DNA from: Symsagittifera roscoffensis
Taxonomy: Eukaryota; Xenacoelomorpha; Acoela; Convolutidae
Direction of reading: 5' to 3'
Length of the DNA stretch: 64,000 nucleotides
NCBI RefSeq assembly: GCF_963678635.1
Contig: NC_087065.1
Coordinates: forward strand, 14,176,743 to 14,240,742
Below the pieces are notes generated by a model. It worked only from the letters and a program-made list of their open reading frames with translations, was not told where the DNA came from and did no database searches. Positions 1 to 8,801 of the stretch are shown in pieces. Made by a program: the position numbers and the translations under genes. Positions within the stretch are counted from its first letter, which is position 1, and each line of letters starts with the position of its first letter.

Positions 1-656
1 GATTACTCGATATTTTAGAACAATACGACATTATATCACCAGTAAATAAAGAAGAACAACCAAAAGGTAACACATTTATCAACCCTGTTATCATCCTAGC
101 CAAAGGAAAATCATTAAAAATAGTTCTCGATGCTAGATACCTTAATTCACTCATAGACGAATCAAAGTGCAATTGGCCTATTGAACCAATCCAAGTCATT
201 TTAACAAAAATAAACGGAAGATACTTTACAACCGCAGATATGAATAGTGCATACAATCAAATGCCACTAGATGAACAATCGCGACGCCTAACACAATTTG
301 TTATTGGAAACCAGCATTATGAATTCAACCGCCTATTCTATGGAATATCCATAGGACCAGCAGCTTTTTCAGCTTTTATGAGCAAAATTTTTAGACCACT
401 AATACTCAAGAAAAATGCAATCACCTATTTAGACGACGTTTTTATGCAATCACAGACTAAAGAAGAAATGTTCAATATTTTAGAACACTATCACAAAACA
501 CTTCAAAACGAAAATTTGAAGGCCGCCCCCGATAAATCACACTTCTTTTTGACAAGAGTTAAATTCTTAGAACATAATATAGAAAGAAAAACAATCACTC
601 CATTAAAATCACGCATTGATGCAATTCAGAAGCTCCAACCACCATTTCACAAATAA
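1..656 (+). pseudogene. pol: Ty3/gypsy-like reverse transcriptase, copy A (5' cut by window edge)
   Basis: The frame opens at base 3 and runs to a stop at 654-656. It encodes the fingers and palm of a gypsy-type reverse transcriptase. The 'TADMNSAYNQ' motif (first catalytic Asp, about 234-263) and 'YLDD' (about 427-438) are present, followed by the conserved 'PDKSHFF' palm end. Gypsy RT copies element RNA to DNA in cytoplasmic particles. The frame ends early at 'PPFHK' because of a +1 shift near 645-655: the expected continuation 'KKKIQEFLGMLNF' sits in the next frame. Copy B has the identical lesion. Confidence 0.9.
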
Positions 657-978
657 AAAGAAAATCCAAGAATTCCTTGGAATGTTAAACTTTATGAGTA
701 AAAATGTATATAAAATGCAATTATACCTAAGACCATTCTATAATAAACTTAGACAACAAAATAATTTTGAATGGAATACAGAACATCAAGCACGATTTGA
801 AGAAATTAAGAAACTCTTAACTGAACAAATTTCAAACACAATTCCAGATCCAAATCAACCATTCTATGCAATGTGCGATGCTTCGAATTTTGGCATCGGC
901 GCAGCATTATTACAATCACACAATGGTACAAACAAAATGAACCTTATATCAGCAAATTCTAGATTATTCACTCAATAG
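657..978 (+). pseudogene. pol: RT thumb/connection and start of RNase H, copy A
   Basis: This frame continues the RT after the frameshift. It carries the gypsy signature 'KKIQEFLGMLNF', then the connection region, then 'FYAMCDASNFGIGAALLQ', the first catalytic-Asp strand of RNase H (D in 'CDAS'). It stops at TAG 976-978, directly at a perfect 8-bp stem hairpin (978-999). The rest of RNase H continues one frame over. A frame read from about 616 also exists, but its first dozen residues belong to the out-of-frame part of the RT. Confidence 0.85.
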
Positions 979-999
979 TTGAGAGCTACGACTCTCAAC
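978..999 (+). repeat. perfect hairpin at the RNase H frameshift, copy A
   Basis: GTTGAGAG (978-985), a 6-nt loop ctacga and CTCTCAAC (992-999) form a perfect 8-bp stem. It overlaps the TAG (976-978) and TGA (980-982) that separate the two RNase H frames. The identical hairpin is at 3365-3386 in copy B. It may be incidental, or the insertion that broke the frame may have created it. Confidence 0.7.
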
Positions 1000-1957
1000 T
1001 CTAATGAGAGAATGTACAGCTATAATATATACACTAACAGAATATGAATTTCTGATACTTGGATCAAAACATCCAACAGTTCTATTTACAGACCACAAAC
1101 CAATCATCTTTCTTTTTACACAAAAATCCAATCCAAATCACCGAGTTTATAGATTTCAATTAATTCTAATGAAATTTTCAAACTTACATATAGTTTGGAC
1201 AGCAGGAAAGAATCTTGCATTACCAGATACATTCAGTCGAACTACACAACCTGAAATACTTACACGAAAAACTATAGTTGAAATACCAAAAAATATAAAA
1301 TTTTACCTTGCAAAAGACGAAACATCACCCCGACTAGAATGCAAATATGCAGTAAAAACTGACATTGACCAATTACAAATAAATAACCTACAACATTTCC
1401 CACTTTACTTAGATTGCCAAAATAACCACTATGAAGTTGATCTACTTGGAACATCAACTTTCAAACCAATTCCATATTCACAATGGATAAAAAATAACAC
1501 CCAACAAAAAAGAATAAAACAACACCCGCCTAAAAAAGACCTTTTTCCACTAATTGAAAAAGAAAATTTAACTGATAAAATAAATTTATCAGGACCACAA
1601 ACAAACGATTCAAAATACACAATAAACCAAGTTTTTGACCTCCATGACCCACTTGATACAATTCCTTTATCTAAACTAGAAATTGAAAACATTTTTCTCC
1701 CTCCAACAGAAAAGATTACAATTCCAACTTTGAAACAATATCAAAATCTTGACCCAGTAATTAGACAACTAAAATCATGGCACAAATATAAAACTAAACC
1801 CGTCAAGGCAAAGACAACTATTTTAGGAAATAAAACACTCCTCCGTTACTTTCGAAAATTTCATAATACAACAATTAACGAAAACACAGACCTTCTAGAA
1901 TATAAATTAAATGAATCTACAGTTGCCTGTCTCCCTTTGAGTATGATTCACCATTAA
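983..1957 (+). pseudogene. pol: RNase H C-terminal half and linker, copy A, ending at duplication junction
   Basis: Reading resumes after a TGA (980-982) as 'ELRLSTLMREC' and continues through 'LFTDHKPIIF' and 'NHRVYRFQLILMKF', the typical C-terminal half of gypsy RNase H, then 'LPDTFSR'. A lysine- and asparagine-rich linker toward integrase follows. Similarity to copy B ends at 1945. Two codons later comes TAA at 1955-1957, created by the duplication junction. The same frame then stays open into the region upstream of RT in copy B. Confidence 0.85.
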
Positions 1958-3043
1958 ACCAACGCTACAATATCACCGATACACGAAAAAGCATACCGCG
2001 TAAATAATACACTCCAAATATTCGATATTTGTCAATCCACAATTCTTAATGAAGAATTATCCTTAAATAATATATTAAGTAACGAAAAAAGAAATACGGA
2101 TTATTTCACAAAAACCCCATATTTCAAACCTACATTCAACATAAGTAACTACACAGAGAATCAACAGAAATTTTTAACAATGTTTAATTTCCAACATTCA
2201 CAAATAACACAAGACGATTTTGATAGATTAGCCAAACAGCTAATAAAATATTCATCAGTATATGCAACATCCAAATTTGATGTTGGCAAAATCAGCTCAT
2301 CACTACATCTCCCATTAAAACCTGACGCAGTTTTCAAAAAACAAAGAGCAAGTAAAGAACCAATTCACCTACATGATAAAGTGAACAGATTACTCGATAT
2401 TTTAGAACAATACGACATAATATCACCAGTAAATAAAGAAGAACAACCAAAAGGTAACACATTTATCAACCCTGTTATCATCCTAGCCAAAGGAAAATCA
2501 TTAAAAATAGTTCTCGATGCTAGATACCTTAATTCACTCATAGACGAATCAAAGTGCAATTGGCCTATTGAACCAATCCAAGTCATTTTAACAAAAATAA
2601 ACGGAAGATACTTTACAACCGCAGATATGAATAGTGCATACAATCAAATGCCACTAGATGAACAATCGCGACGCCTAACACAATTTGTTATTGGAAACCA
2701 GCATTATGAATTCAACCGCCTATTCTATGGAATATCCATAGGACCAGCAGCTTTTTCAGCTTTTATGAGCAAAATTTTTAGACCACTAATACTCAAGAAA
2801 AATGCAATCACCTATTTAGACGACGTTTTTATGCAATCACAGACTAAAGAAGAAATGTTCAATGTTTTAGAACACTATCACAAAACACTTCAAAACGAAA
2901 ATTTGAAGGCCGCCCCCGATAAATCACACTTCTTTTTGACAAGAGTTAAATTCTTAGGACATAATATAGAAAGAAAAACAATCACTCCATTAAAATCACG
3001 CATTGATGCAATTCAGAAGCTCCAACCACTATTTCACAAATAA
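1958..3043 (+). pseudogene. pol: pre-RT region and reverse transcriptase, copy B
   Basis: The frame is open from the junction stop at 1957 to TAA at 3041-3043; the first ATG is 2180. The first 70 or so codons have no recognised motif and may be the protease-RT spacer; no protease DTG/DSG motif is visible. RT proper follows, with 'VLDARYLNSL', 'TADMNSAYNQ', 'YGISIGPAAF' and the catalytic 'YLDD' at about 2814-2825. The product would be a gypsy-type RNA-dependent DNA polymerase. Like copy A it ends at 'FHK' through a +1 shift, so a continuous Pol cannot be read without recoding. That the shift is shared by both copies fits inheritance through duplication rather than independent sequencing error. 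Confidence 0.9.
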
Positions 3044-3365
3044 AAAGAAAATCCAAGAATTCCTTGGAATGTTAAACTTTTTGAGTAAATATGTATAAAA
3101 AATGCAATTATACCTAAGAACATTCTATAATAAACTTAGACAACAAAATAATTTTGAATGGAATACAGAACATCAAGCACGATTTGAAGAAATTAAGAAA
3201 CTCTTAACTGAACAAATTTCAAACACAATTCCAGATCCAAATCAACCATTCTATGCAATGTGCGATGCTTCGAATTTTGGCATCGGCGCAGCATTATTAC
3301 AATCACACAATGGTACAAACAAAATGAACCTTATATCAGCAAATTCTAGATTATTCACTCAATAG
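3044..3365 (+). pseudogene. pol: RT thumb/connection and start of RNase H, copy B
   Basis: This is the second copy of the frame with 'KKIQEFLGMLNF' and 'CDASNFGIGAALLQ'. It differs from copy A by a few bases. One of them, in 'atgtataaaaaatg', adds an in-frame TAA near 3095, so an ATG-initiated frame starts only at 3102. It ends at TAG 3363-3365 on the hairpin. Confidence 0.85.
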
Positions 3366-3386
3366 TTGAGAGCTACGACTCTCAAC
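3365..3386 (+). repeat. perfect hairpin at the RNase H frameshift, copy B
   Basis: This has the same 8-bp stem and ctacga loop as at 978-999, again sitting on the stop codons between the two RNase H reading frames (TAG 3363-3365). Confidence 0.7.
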
Positions 3387-4626
3387 TCTAATGAGAGAAT
3401 GTACAGCTATAATATATACACTAACAGAATATGAATTTCTGATACTTGGATCAAAACATCCAACAGTTCTATTTACAGACCACAAACCAATCATCTTTCT
3501 TTTTACACAAAAATCCAATCCAAATCACCGAGTTTATAGATTTCAATTAATTCTAATGAAATTTTCAAACTTACATATAGTTTGGACAGCAGGAAAGAAT
3601 CTTGCATTACCAGATACATTCAGTCGAACTACACAACCTGAAATACTTACACGAAAAACTATAGTTGAAATACCAAAAAATATAAAATTTTACCTTGCAA
3701 AAGACGAAACATCACCCCGACTAGAATGCAAATATGCAGTAAAAACTGACATTGACCAATTACAAATAAATAACCTACAACATTTCCCACTTTACTTAGA
3801 TTGCCAAAATAACCACTATGAAGTTGATCTACTTGGAACATCAACTTTCAAACCAATTCCATATTCACAATGGATAAAAAATAACACCCAACAAAAAAGA
3901 ATAAAACAACACCCGCCTAAAAAAGACCTTTTTCCACTAATTGAAAAAGAAAATTTAACTGATAAAATAAATTTATCAGGACCACAAACAAACGATTCAA
4001 AATACACAATAAACCAAGTTTTTGACCTCCGTGACCCACTTGATACAATTCCTTTATCTAAACTAGAAATTGAAAACATTTTTCTCCCTCCAACAGAAAA
4101 GATTACAATTCCAACTTTGAAACAATATCAAAATCTTGACCCAGTAATTAGACAACTAAAATCATGGCACAAATATAAAACTAAACCCGTCAGGGCAGAT
4201 ACAACTAATTTAGGAAATAAAACACTCCTCCGTTACTTTCGAAAATTTCATAATACAACAATTAACGAAAACACAGACCTTCTAGAATATAAATTAAATG
4301 AATCTACAGTTGCCTGTCTCCCTTTGAGTATGATTCTCATAGCTTTTAATATTTCACATACACAAAACTTTAAAGGACACTCTGGATCAGAGAAAACATA
4401 TTCAAACTTCATACAAAACTTTTATTTCCCAAATGCACCAATTTGGATAAAAGTACTATGCAATGATTGTATAGTATGTCAACTCAATAAAGCTTATCCA
4501 AATCAAAAACAAATAGCACAAAAACAAGATTTTAAAGGACAAAGTTTGTGCTTTAATCACCGTATCTCATGTGATACAAAGGACCAATTTCACCCTCATC
4601 CGAAGGAAACTCCTACATTATGGTAA
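3370..4626 (+). pseudogene. pol: RNase H C-half, linker and integrase zinc-binding domain
   Basis: The frame contains the RNase H end ('LFTDHKPIIF', 'LPDTFSR'), then the linker, then an integrase HHCC zinc finger: His in 'ISHTQ', His in 'KGHSGS', and the Cys pair in 'CNDCIVC' (about 4350-4485). This domain helps integrase multimerise on viral DNA ends. The first integrase catalytic Asp is in 'SCDTK' (about 4567-4580). Immediately after it a -1 shift in 'acaaaggacc' (about 4576-4584) sends the frame to a TGG-TAA end at 4624-4626, while the true core continues in another frame. Confidence 0.88.
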
Positions 4627-5225
4627 TTGTTGACGCATTTACACATTATGTAGCACTTAACATAGTACCACATTGTAACGCTTATTACGCTTACACAACG
4701 CTTTATGAACACTGGATAGCCAAATTTGGACTACCAGAAATTTTAGTCACAGGCAACGGTACAGAATTCATCAATAATGAAATCATCACACTATGTCATT
4801 TATATAACATCAAACACAAACCACGTACATCTCACGCACCTTGGACAAACGTTTTAGTCGAAGGTATCAACCGTTCACTACAAGAATATCTTAGATGTAT
4901 CATCAATGGAAATGATACAAGATACACTGAATGGTCAGCAGATGTAAAATTATTTCCCTTAGCTTATAATTCACAAATCACGACAACTCTAGGAATGTCA
5001 CCATATGAAATGGTTTTTAACCAAAAGCCACGCAAACCAATAATGTTTACAGCAAACTCTCATAAAAATGCACAAAGTTATTGTCAACCAAATAAAGACT
5101 CAATTTGTTATAACCTACCTTTACATACACACGATGAAGATCAATTTCATCATCCACAAATTCTTAAATTAGCCTCCGGCACACACACCGAATGGATTTT
5201 AAATAGAGATAAACCGGAGCCATGA
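4583..5225 (+). pseudogene. pol: integrase catalytic core with second Asp replaced by Gly
   Basis: The rve-type integrase core continues as 'MVIVDAFTHYVAL', then 'LPEILVTGNGTEF', then 'VLVEGINRSLQEYLR'. Gypsy integrases have Asp before 'xGTEF' (DDE residue 2); here that position is Gly ('VTGNGTEF', about 4749-4770). The Glu of 'VLVEGINRSL' is kept. With one acidic residue lost, strand transfer would be abolished. The frame ends at an in-frame TGA (5223-5225), after which the same frame resumes at once, so this is a nonsense mutation rather than the natural end. Confidence 0.88.
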
Positions 5226-5567
5226 CACAATGAAATTTACCAAAAAGTAACAAAAAAGTTGTTACAAAGACAAAACATTAATGAACAAATAAATTCACAC
5301 TTCACACCAGCCTCCGGTTTAAAAATTGGAACATTTGTTTTAATAGCCAATTTTAACACTCAAAAAGAAATTTCTAAAAAATTACAACCCCTTCGTAAAG
5401 GACCATACCAAATAATTGCAAAACCCACTGATGTCACATATAAAATCACCGATTCAGACCAAAAAGAAATCGTTCAACATCGAAATAACCTATTACTTTA
5501 TTACCCAAAAGAATACGCACTCCGCGAACTAACTCAATTAAATTCGTTTACAGGTTTTCAATTATAA
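5226..5567 (+). pseudogene. pol: integrase C-terminal GPY/F-type domain
   Basis: The frame is the same as the integrase core, resuming after the TGA at 5223-5225. It carries 'GLKIGTFVLIANF', 'KLQPLRKGPYQIIAK' and 'VTYKI', the GPY/F module found at the integrase C-terminus of many gypsy elements and thought to assist multimerisation or target choice. It ends at TAA 5565-5567. No chromodomain is seen. Confidence 0.85.
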
Positions 5568-5610
5568 GCTAGATCAAAATACATCTCCAAAAGAAAGAAA
5601 AAACAGGAAA

Positions 5611-5760
5611 ATGATAGAAAAAGTAATACCCCAAGAACAATACGACAAATCAGAACATAGAGAGTCATCACGACTTAGAAATCAACCACGAAAAAACTAT
5701 AAAACATTCATTCCACAATCTAAAATATTAAAGAAAGTCGAACTTCAAAAACAGCTTTAA
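5611..5760 (+). pseudogene. basic Pol tail, 49 codons
   Basis: ATG at 5611, TAA at 5758-5760. The product is basic and contains 'SSRLRNQPRKNYK', the kind of Arg/Pro-rich tail that closes many gypsy Pol polyproteins. It lies 43 bases after the integrase stop and in a different frame, so it is probably the displaced end of Pol rather than a separate gene. Confidence 0.5.
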
Positions 5761-6353
5761 ATTTATATTTATCAATCTTTGCACCTCTGAAATATTTTGA
5801 ATTTCCATTTTTCAAAATAACATGCTGACAAACACGCAGCGATTCTAGTTCAAAATCAGCCAATAGGATTCATCCAATCCGTCACCTTCTCTAACTTTAA
5901 CACAGATCAACTAGACGAAAGATATAAAACTCCAGGCATATCTATAACTATAACTTTGCGACCTCCAGGTTAAAAATAAGCAAACCACCCCAATTTGACA
6001 ACTAAAATAAATATCACCATAATATCATAACCCTCCCTTATCTAATAACCCAAAGATCAACAATATTTCCCCAACTCAGACCTCAAATACCCCCCAAAAC
6101 AAATCTGTTAACTTAGCCTAAAGTAAAAGACCGACCATTTTAATTAGCCTAAAGTATAAAAATCTCAAAATACCCCGGATCATTTGACGAATAAAAATAA
6201 AGAAAAAGACGACCTCCCGATCACCATAAAAATTGCCCCCAACAATTTTTCACAAAACTCAACCCACTTGTCAAAAAACTAATAAATAATCCGACCACAC
6301 TTGAAAATTGCCTCAAACAACAAAAAACATTCGATCAAGAAGTCATTTCTTAA
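5761..6353 (+). other. retroelement interval without a clear gene
   Basis: This is A/C-rich sequence. A short open stretch of about 49 codons ends at TAA near 5970 (with '...TPGISITITLRPPG'), and a directly repeated 'ttagcctaaagta' occurs near 6113 and 6147. I see no recognisable protein, splice acceptor or LTR. Confidence 0.4.
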
Positions 6354-6620
6354 ATGTTCTTCTCTCAATCAGTCAACATAATTCTAACAAATCTCAAACA
6401 ATTGTTTACGATGTTTAAACTTTTCATAATAATTCTTTTTGATATCTTTGAATCTTTTGTAATAATTTTAATCAATATTTTTTTAATTTTCTATTCCATA
6501 TTTGAACTATACCTCCAGCTTTCAAAAGCCCTTGACTATATCCACAGGTACGAATCCCAATACTTGTCTAAATGTTACGAACCATTTTCAGTAGAACAGA
6601 TATTTTCTTACTATTTGTAA
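6354..6620 (+). CDS. small hydrophobic protein 1 (88 aa), unknown
   Basis: ATG 6354, TAA 6618-6620. Residues about 20-54 are almost wholly Phe/Ile/Leu/Val, enough for one long or two short membrane helices, followed by a polar tail ('ALDYIHRYESQYLSKC'). It lies between pol and ORF X. The plus strand switches here from A/C-rich to T-rich, then back to A/C-rich after 6760, so this block is compositionally distinct. A T-rich strand yields hydrophobic ORFs by chance, which is the main alternative. It overlaps the next hydrophobic ORF by 49 bases; the two could be one multi-span protein split by a frameshift. Confidence 0.35.
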   Translation: MFFSQSVNIILTNLKQLFTMFKLFIIILFDIFESFVIILINIFLIFYSIFELYLQLSKALDYIHRYESQYLSKCYEPFSVEQIFSYYL

Positions 6621-6760
6621 TTTTTACAACATTTCTATCATCCCTCATTTTGACAATATGCAAATGTATAAAGAAAGCAATCATCACATTCGCCCTAGCA
6701 ACAATCCTCCTCATTCTTTTTTTAGAAGAATACTATAATAAACATAAACTTTTTCACTAA
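6572..6760 (+). CDS. small hydrophobic protein 2 (62 aa), unknown
   Basis: ATG 6572, TAA 6758-6760. Two predicted membrane segments ('FLLFVIFTTFLSSLILTI' and 'AIITFALATILLILFL') are separated by a short basic loop with Cys-Lys-Cys-Ile-Lys-Lys, then a charged tail. Size and layout resemble small viral membrane proteins such as viroporins, but this is analogy only. Chance origin from T-rich DNA cannot be excluded. Confidence 0.35.
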   Translation: MLRTIFSRTDIFLLFVIFTTFLSSLILTICKCIKKAIITFALATILLILFLEEYYNKHKLFH

Positions 6761-6768
6761 AAGAATAG

Positions 6769-7902
6769 ACTATAAACCTATCAAAAATTGCTAACCAACA
6801 GCCAAAAAGTCAGTCTTCACCGACATCATCCCAAGATAACCCAACAACACCTTCAATTACCCAAAATCCCCAAACATCTACACGAATTTCCTTTCAAGAT
6901 AACCCATATACTTTTGAAGAACGACACGCACGCTTAGCTGAACCACTAGAACCAGTTCAACGACAAGCACCTCTAAGTGAACCAACATACAACCTATACC
7001 CGACACTACCACAAGAACTAAGTAGAATACGCAATCTTAGTCAAAACCAAAATACAGTAGAAATAAATAGACAAATTATACATCCTCGACGAAACAGAAA
7101 TTCTCAAACTCCCCGAGTTCATTTTGAAATACCTCAATCCCCATTACAAAGCACTCCAGAAAACCCCACTGGTATATTACCAGAAACCCCTACGCTTCTT
7201 TCACAGCGTAGTACCTCAAGCCTACCCTCAGATTACTTAGGTTCAACACCAACATCTGAACAAATACGTGAAAATCCCTTTAACCCTCCAAACACAACAT
7301 CACGACTACCATATTGGACAACACACTCATTCACACAAGGTGAACCCAATTTAACCAATGACCCAATAGATATTTCTTCAGATACAACAACATCCTCATC
7401 ACTACCAAAAACATTATCACTACCATCAACACCATCAATCAGTCAAATTTCACCGACGCCTTTTAACTTAAATTTTCCAAATAACCTCGACGCAAGATAT
7501 CGAGAACAATCATCAACAAATATTCCTTTAAGACTAGATTGGAATACATTCACAGCACCTCCACCATTATTCGGACAACACCTAGAAAGTAATCGCCTCC
7601 ACAACTGGGCACTTAATAGACTACAATATCGACAAGACATCCACGAAGACATTCGTGATCACAATATCCAAATACTCCAACAAAAGAGTCTACAATTAAA
7701 ATTTGAAATCACAGTTAAATTAAACAACATTGCTCAACATCCCTACCCATTAAACCCACCAAACAAAACAAATCAATCATTACCACCACCATTTATAACA
7801 ACTGAAGTAATATATAAATACGACAGATATACCAAAAAGACAATTGGTTACATCACATTTTATAACCCATACTCAGGATTATCATACACATGTATATTCT
7901 AA
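6769..7902 (+). CDS. ORF X: 377-codon open frame with no Met codon
   Basis: The frame is open from just after TAG 6766-6768 to TAA 7900-7902 and contains no ATG at all, so ATG-based gene finding misses it. The first 250 or so residues are rich in Pro, Ser, Thr, Gln and Asn. The last 125 look folded: 'LDWNTFTAPPPLF', 'LNRLQYRQDIHEDIRDHNIQ', 'VIYKYDRYTKKTIGYITFYNP', ending '...SYTCIF'. The length and the biased but non-random composition make chance unlikely. Translation could begin by splicing (branch-like 'ctaac' and 'cag' occur at 6791-6801), by frameshift from an upstream ORF, or at a non-AUG codon. It ends five bases before the env ATG at 7907. The family is not recognised. A folded-region motif resembles one in ORF Y. 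Confidence 0.6.
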   Translation, partial: TINLSKIANQQPKSQSSPTSSQDNPTTPSITQNPQTSTRISFQDNPYTFEERHARLAEPLEPVQRQAPLSEPTYNLYPTLPQELSRIRNLSQNQNTVEINRQIIHPRRNRNSQTPRVHFEIPQSPLQSTPENPTGILPETPTLLSQRSTSSLPSDYLGSTPTSEQIRENPFNPPNTTSRLPYWTTHSFTQGEPNLTNDPIDISSDTTTSSSLPKTLSLPSTPSISQISPTPFNLNFPNNLDARYREQSSTNIPLRLDWNTFTAPPPLFGQHLESNRLHNWALNRLQYRQDIHEDIRDHNIQILQQKSLQLKFEITVKLNNIAQHPYPLNPPNKTNQSLPPPFITTEVIYKYDRYTKKTIGYITFYNPYSGLSYTCIF

Positions 7903-7906
7903 AATT

Positions 7907-8801
7907 ATGAATTTTTATCGAACTCCTTTTTCTAGTAGTCTCAAATCAAAACATAAACCCTTCCCCCCGCACAGGACCCCAAGATTTATTAGTAACACAT
8001 TATGATTGTGAAGAAAACGAACAAAAAACACTACACAAATATGCAATAAATCAAGTATCACAATGCGAAACAGAACCACAAGCCATAGAAACTACAAATG
8101 TAATAGCAACACTTTATTCAAAAGCCCGAGCAACAACAGTTATAGGATATAAATTCACAGCAACATTTTCCGAAAAGAAAGTACATTGTTCACAAGTCTC
8201 AAACGGAAATAAAAACCGACTTGACCATGAATCATTCTACCAGAGTAATATCGAACGACTTTTACATCTCCGTCCCGAAGATTGTAAAAACGAGTTACTC
8301 AGATTAAATATCACACGAAATAAAATCTCCGATAGAAAGTTAGTATACTTCCAAGTTTTTTCAGACTCTGTACATCAAGCAGAACTTGAACGATATCAAG
8401 GACATATAAAATTAGATGAAACATACCCATATAACGGCGCACACGGAAGATTAACTTATGACATACACGATAAACACTGGATACCACACATTGGCATAAA
8501 TAACCTATCAAACTGCAAAGCAGACACAAAGAATAAAGGATATCAAGAAATAATGTTTTTCGATTGGAAAATACAACTCGAAAAAATACAACTCACACGC
8601 GATTTATCAGACAACACAATGATCTATCAAGGAATTAGATTACCTTGTAAAAACGATCAAGGCTATTGTGACCCTACAACACGAACACAAGCAACAATTG
8701 TTTGGTTCCCCGAAGACACATTTCAAGTAGCAAAAATACACGCTCGTATGATAAAATTTCACGAAAAATATTTCATACATCAATTCCATATGAACAAGTA
8801 A
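7907..8801 (+). pseudogene. env: env N-terminal fragment (signal peptide and ectodomain start)
   Basis: An ATG at 7907 is followed within about 10 bases by a frame change in an 'aattttta' run. The long frame (7911-8801) begins with a hydrophobic stretch ('IELLFLVVS') that looks like a signal peptide and has no ATG until 8553. The ectodomain has at least seven spaced cysteines and ends with a 'GYCDPTTRTQATIVWFPE' block, a Cys- and Trp-containing pattern seen in chuvirus-like glycoproteins. A 1-base deletion in the A-run near 8762-8768 then moves the protein into the next fragment's frame. The product would be a membrane-fusion envelope protein of the retroelement. It is broken at both ends as given. 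Confidence 0.72.

Larger units (their letters stand above)
1..4332 (+). repeat. 2,387-bp tandem duplication inside pol
   Basis: Positions 1-1945 match 2388-4332 almost base for base at a constant offset of 2,387, with only scattered substitutions. The junction is at about 1945/1946, where copy A leaves the shared sequence after 'gtatgattc' and runs into sequence lying upstream of RT in copy B. This defines a head-to-tail duplication of 1946-4332; the first 442 bp of copy A would lie before the window. Both copies carry the same RT and RNase H frameshifts, so those lesions predate the duplication. An assembly duplication is possible, but the scattered differences argue for two real copies or two haplotypes placed in tandem. 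Confidence 0.9.
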
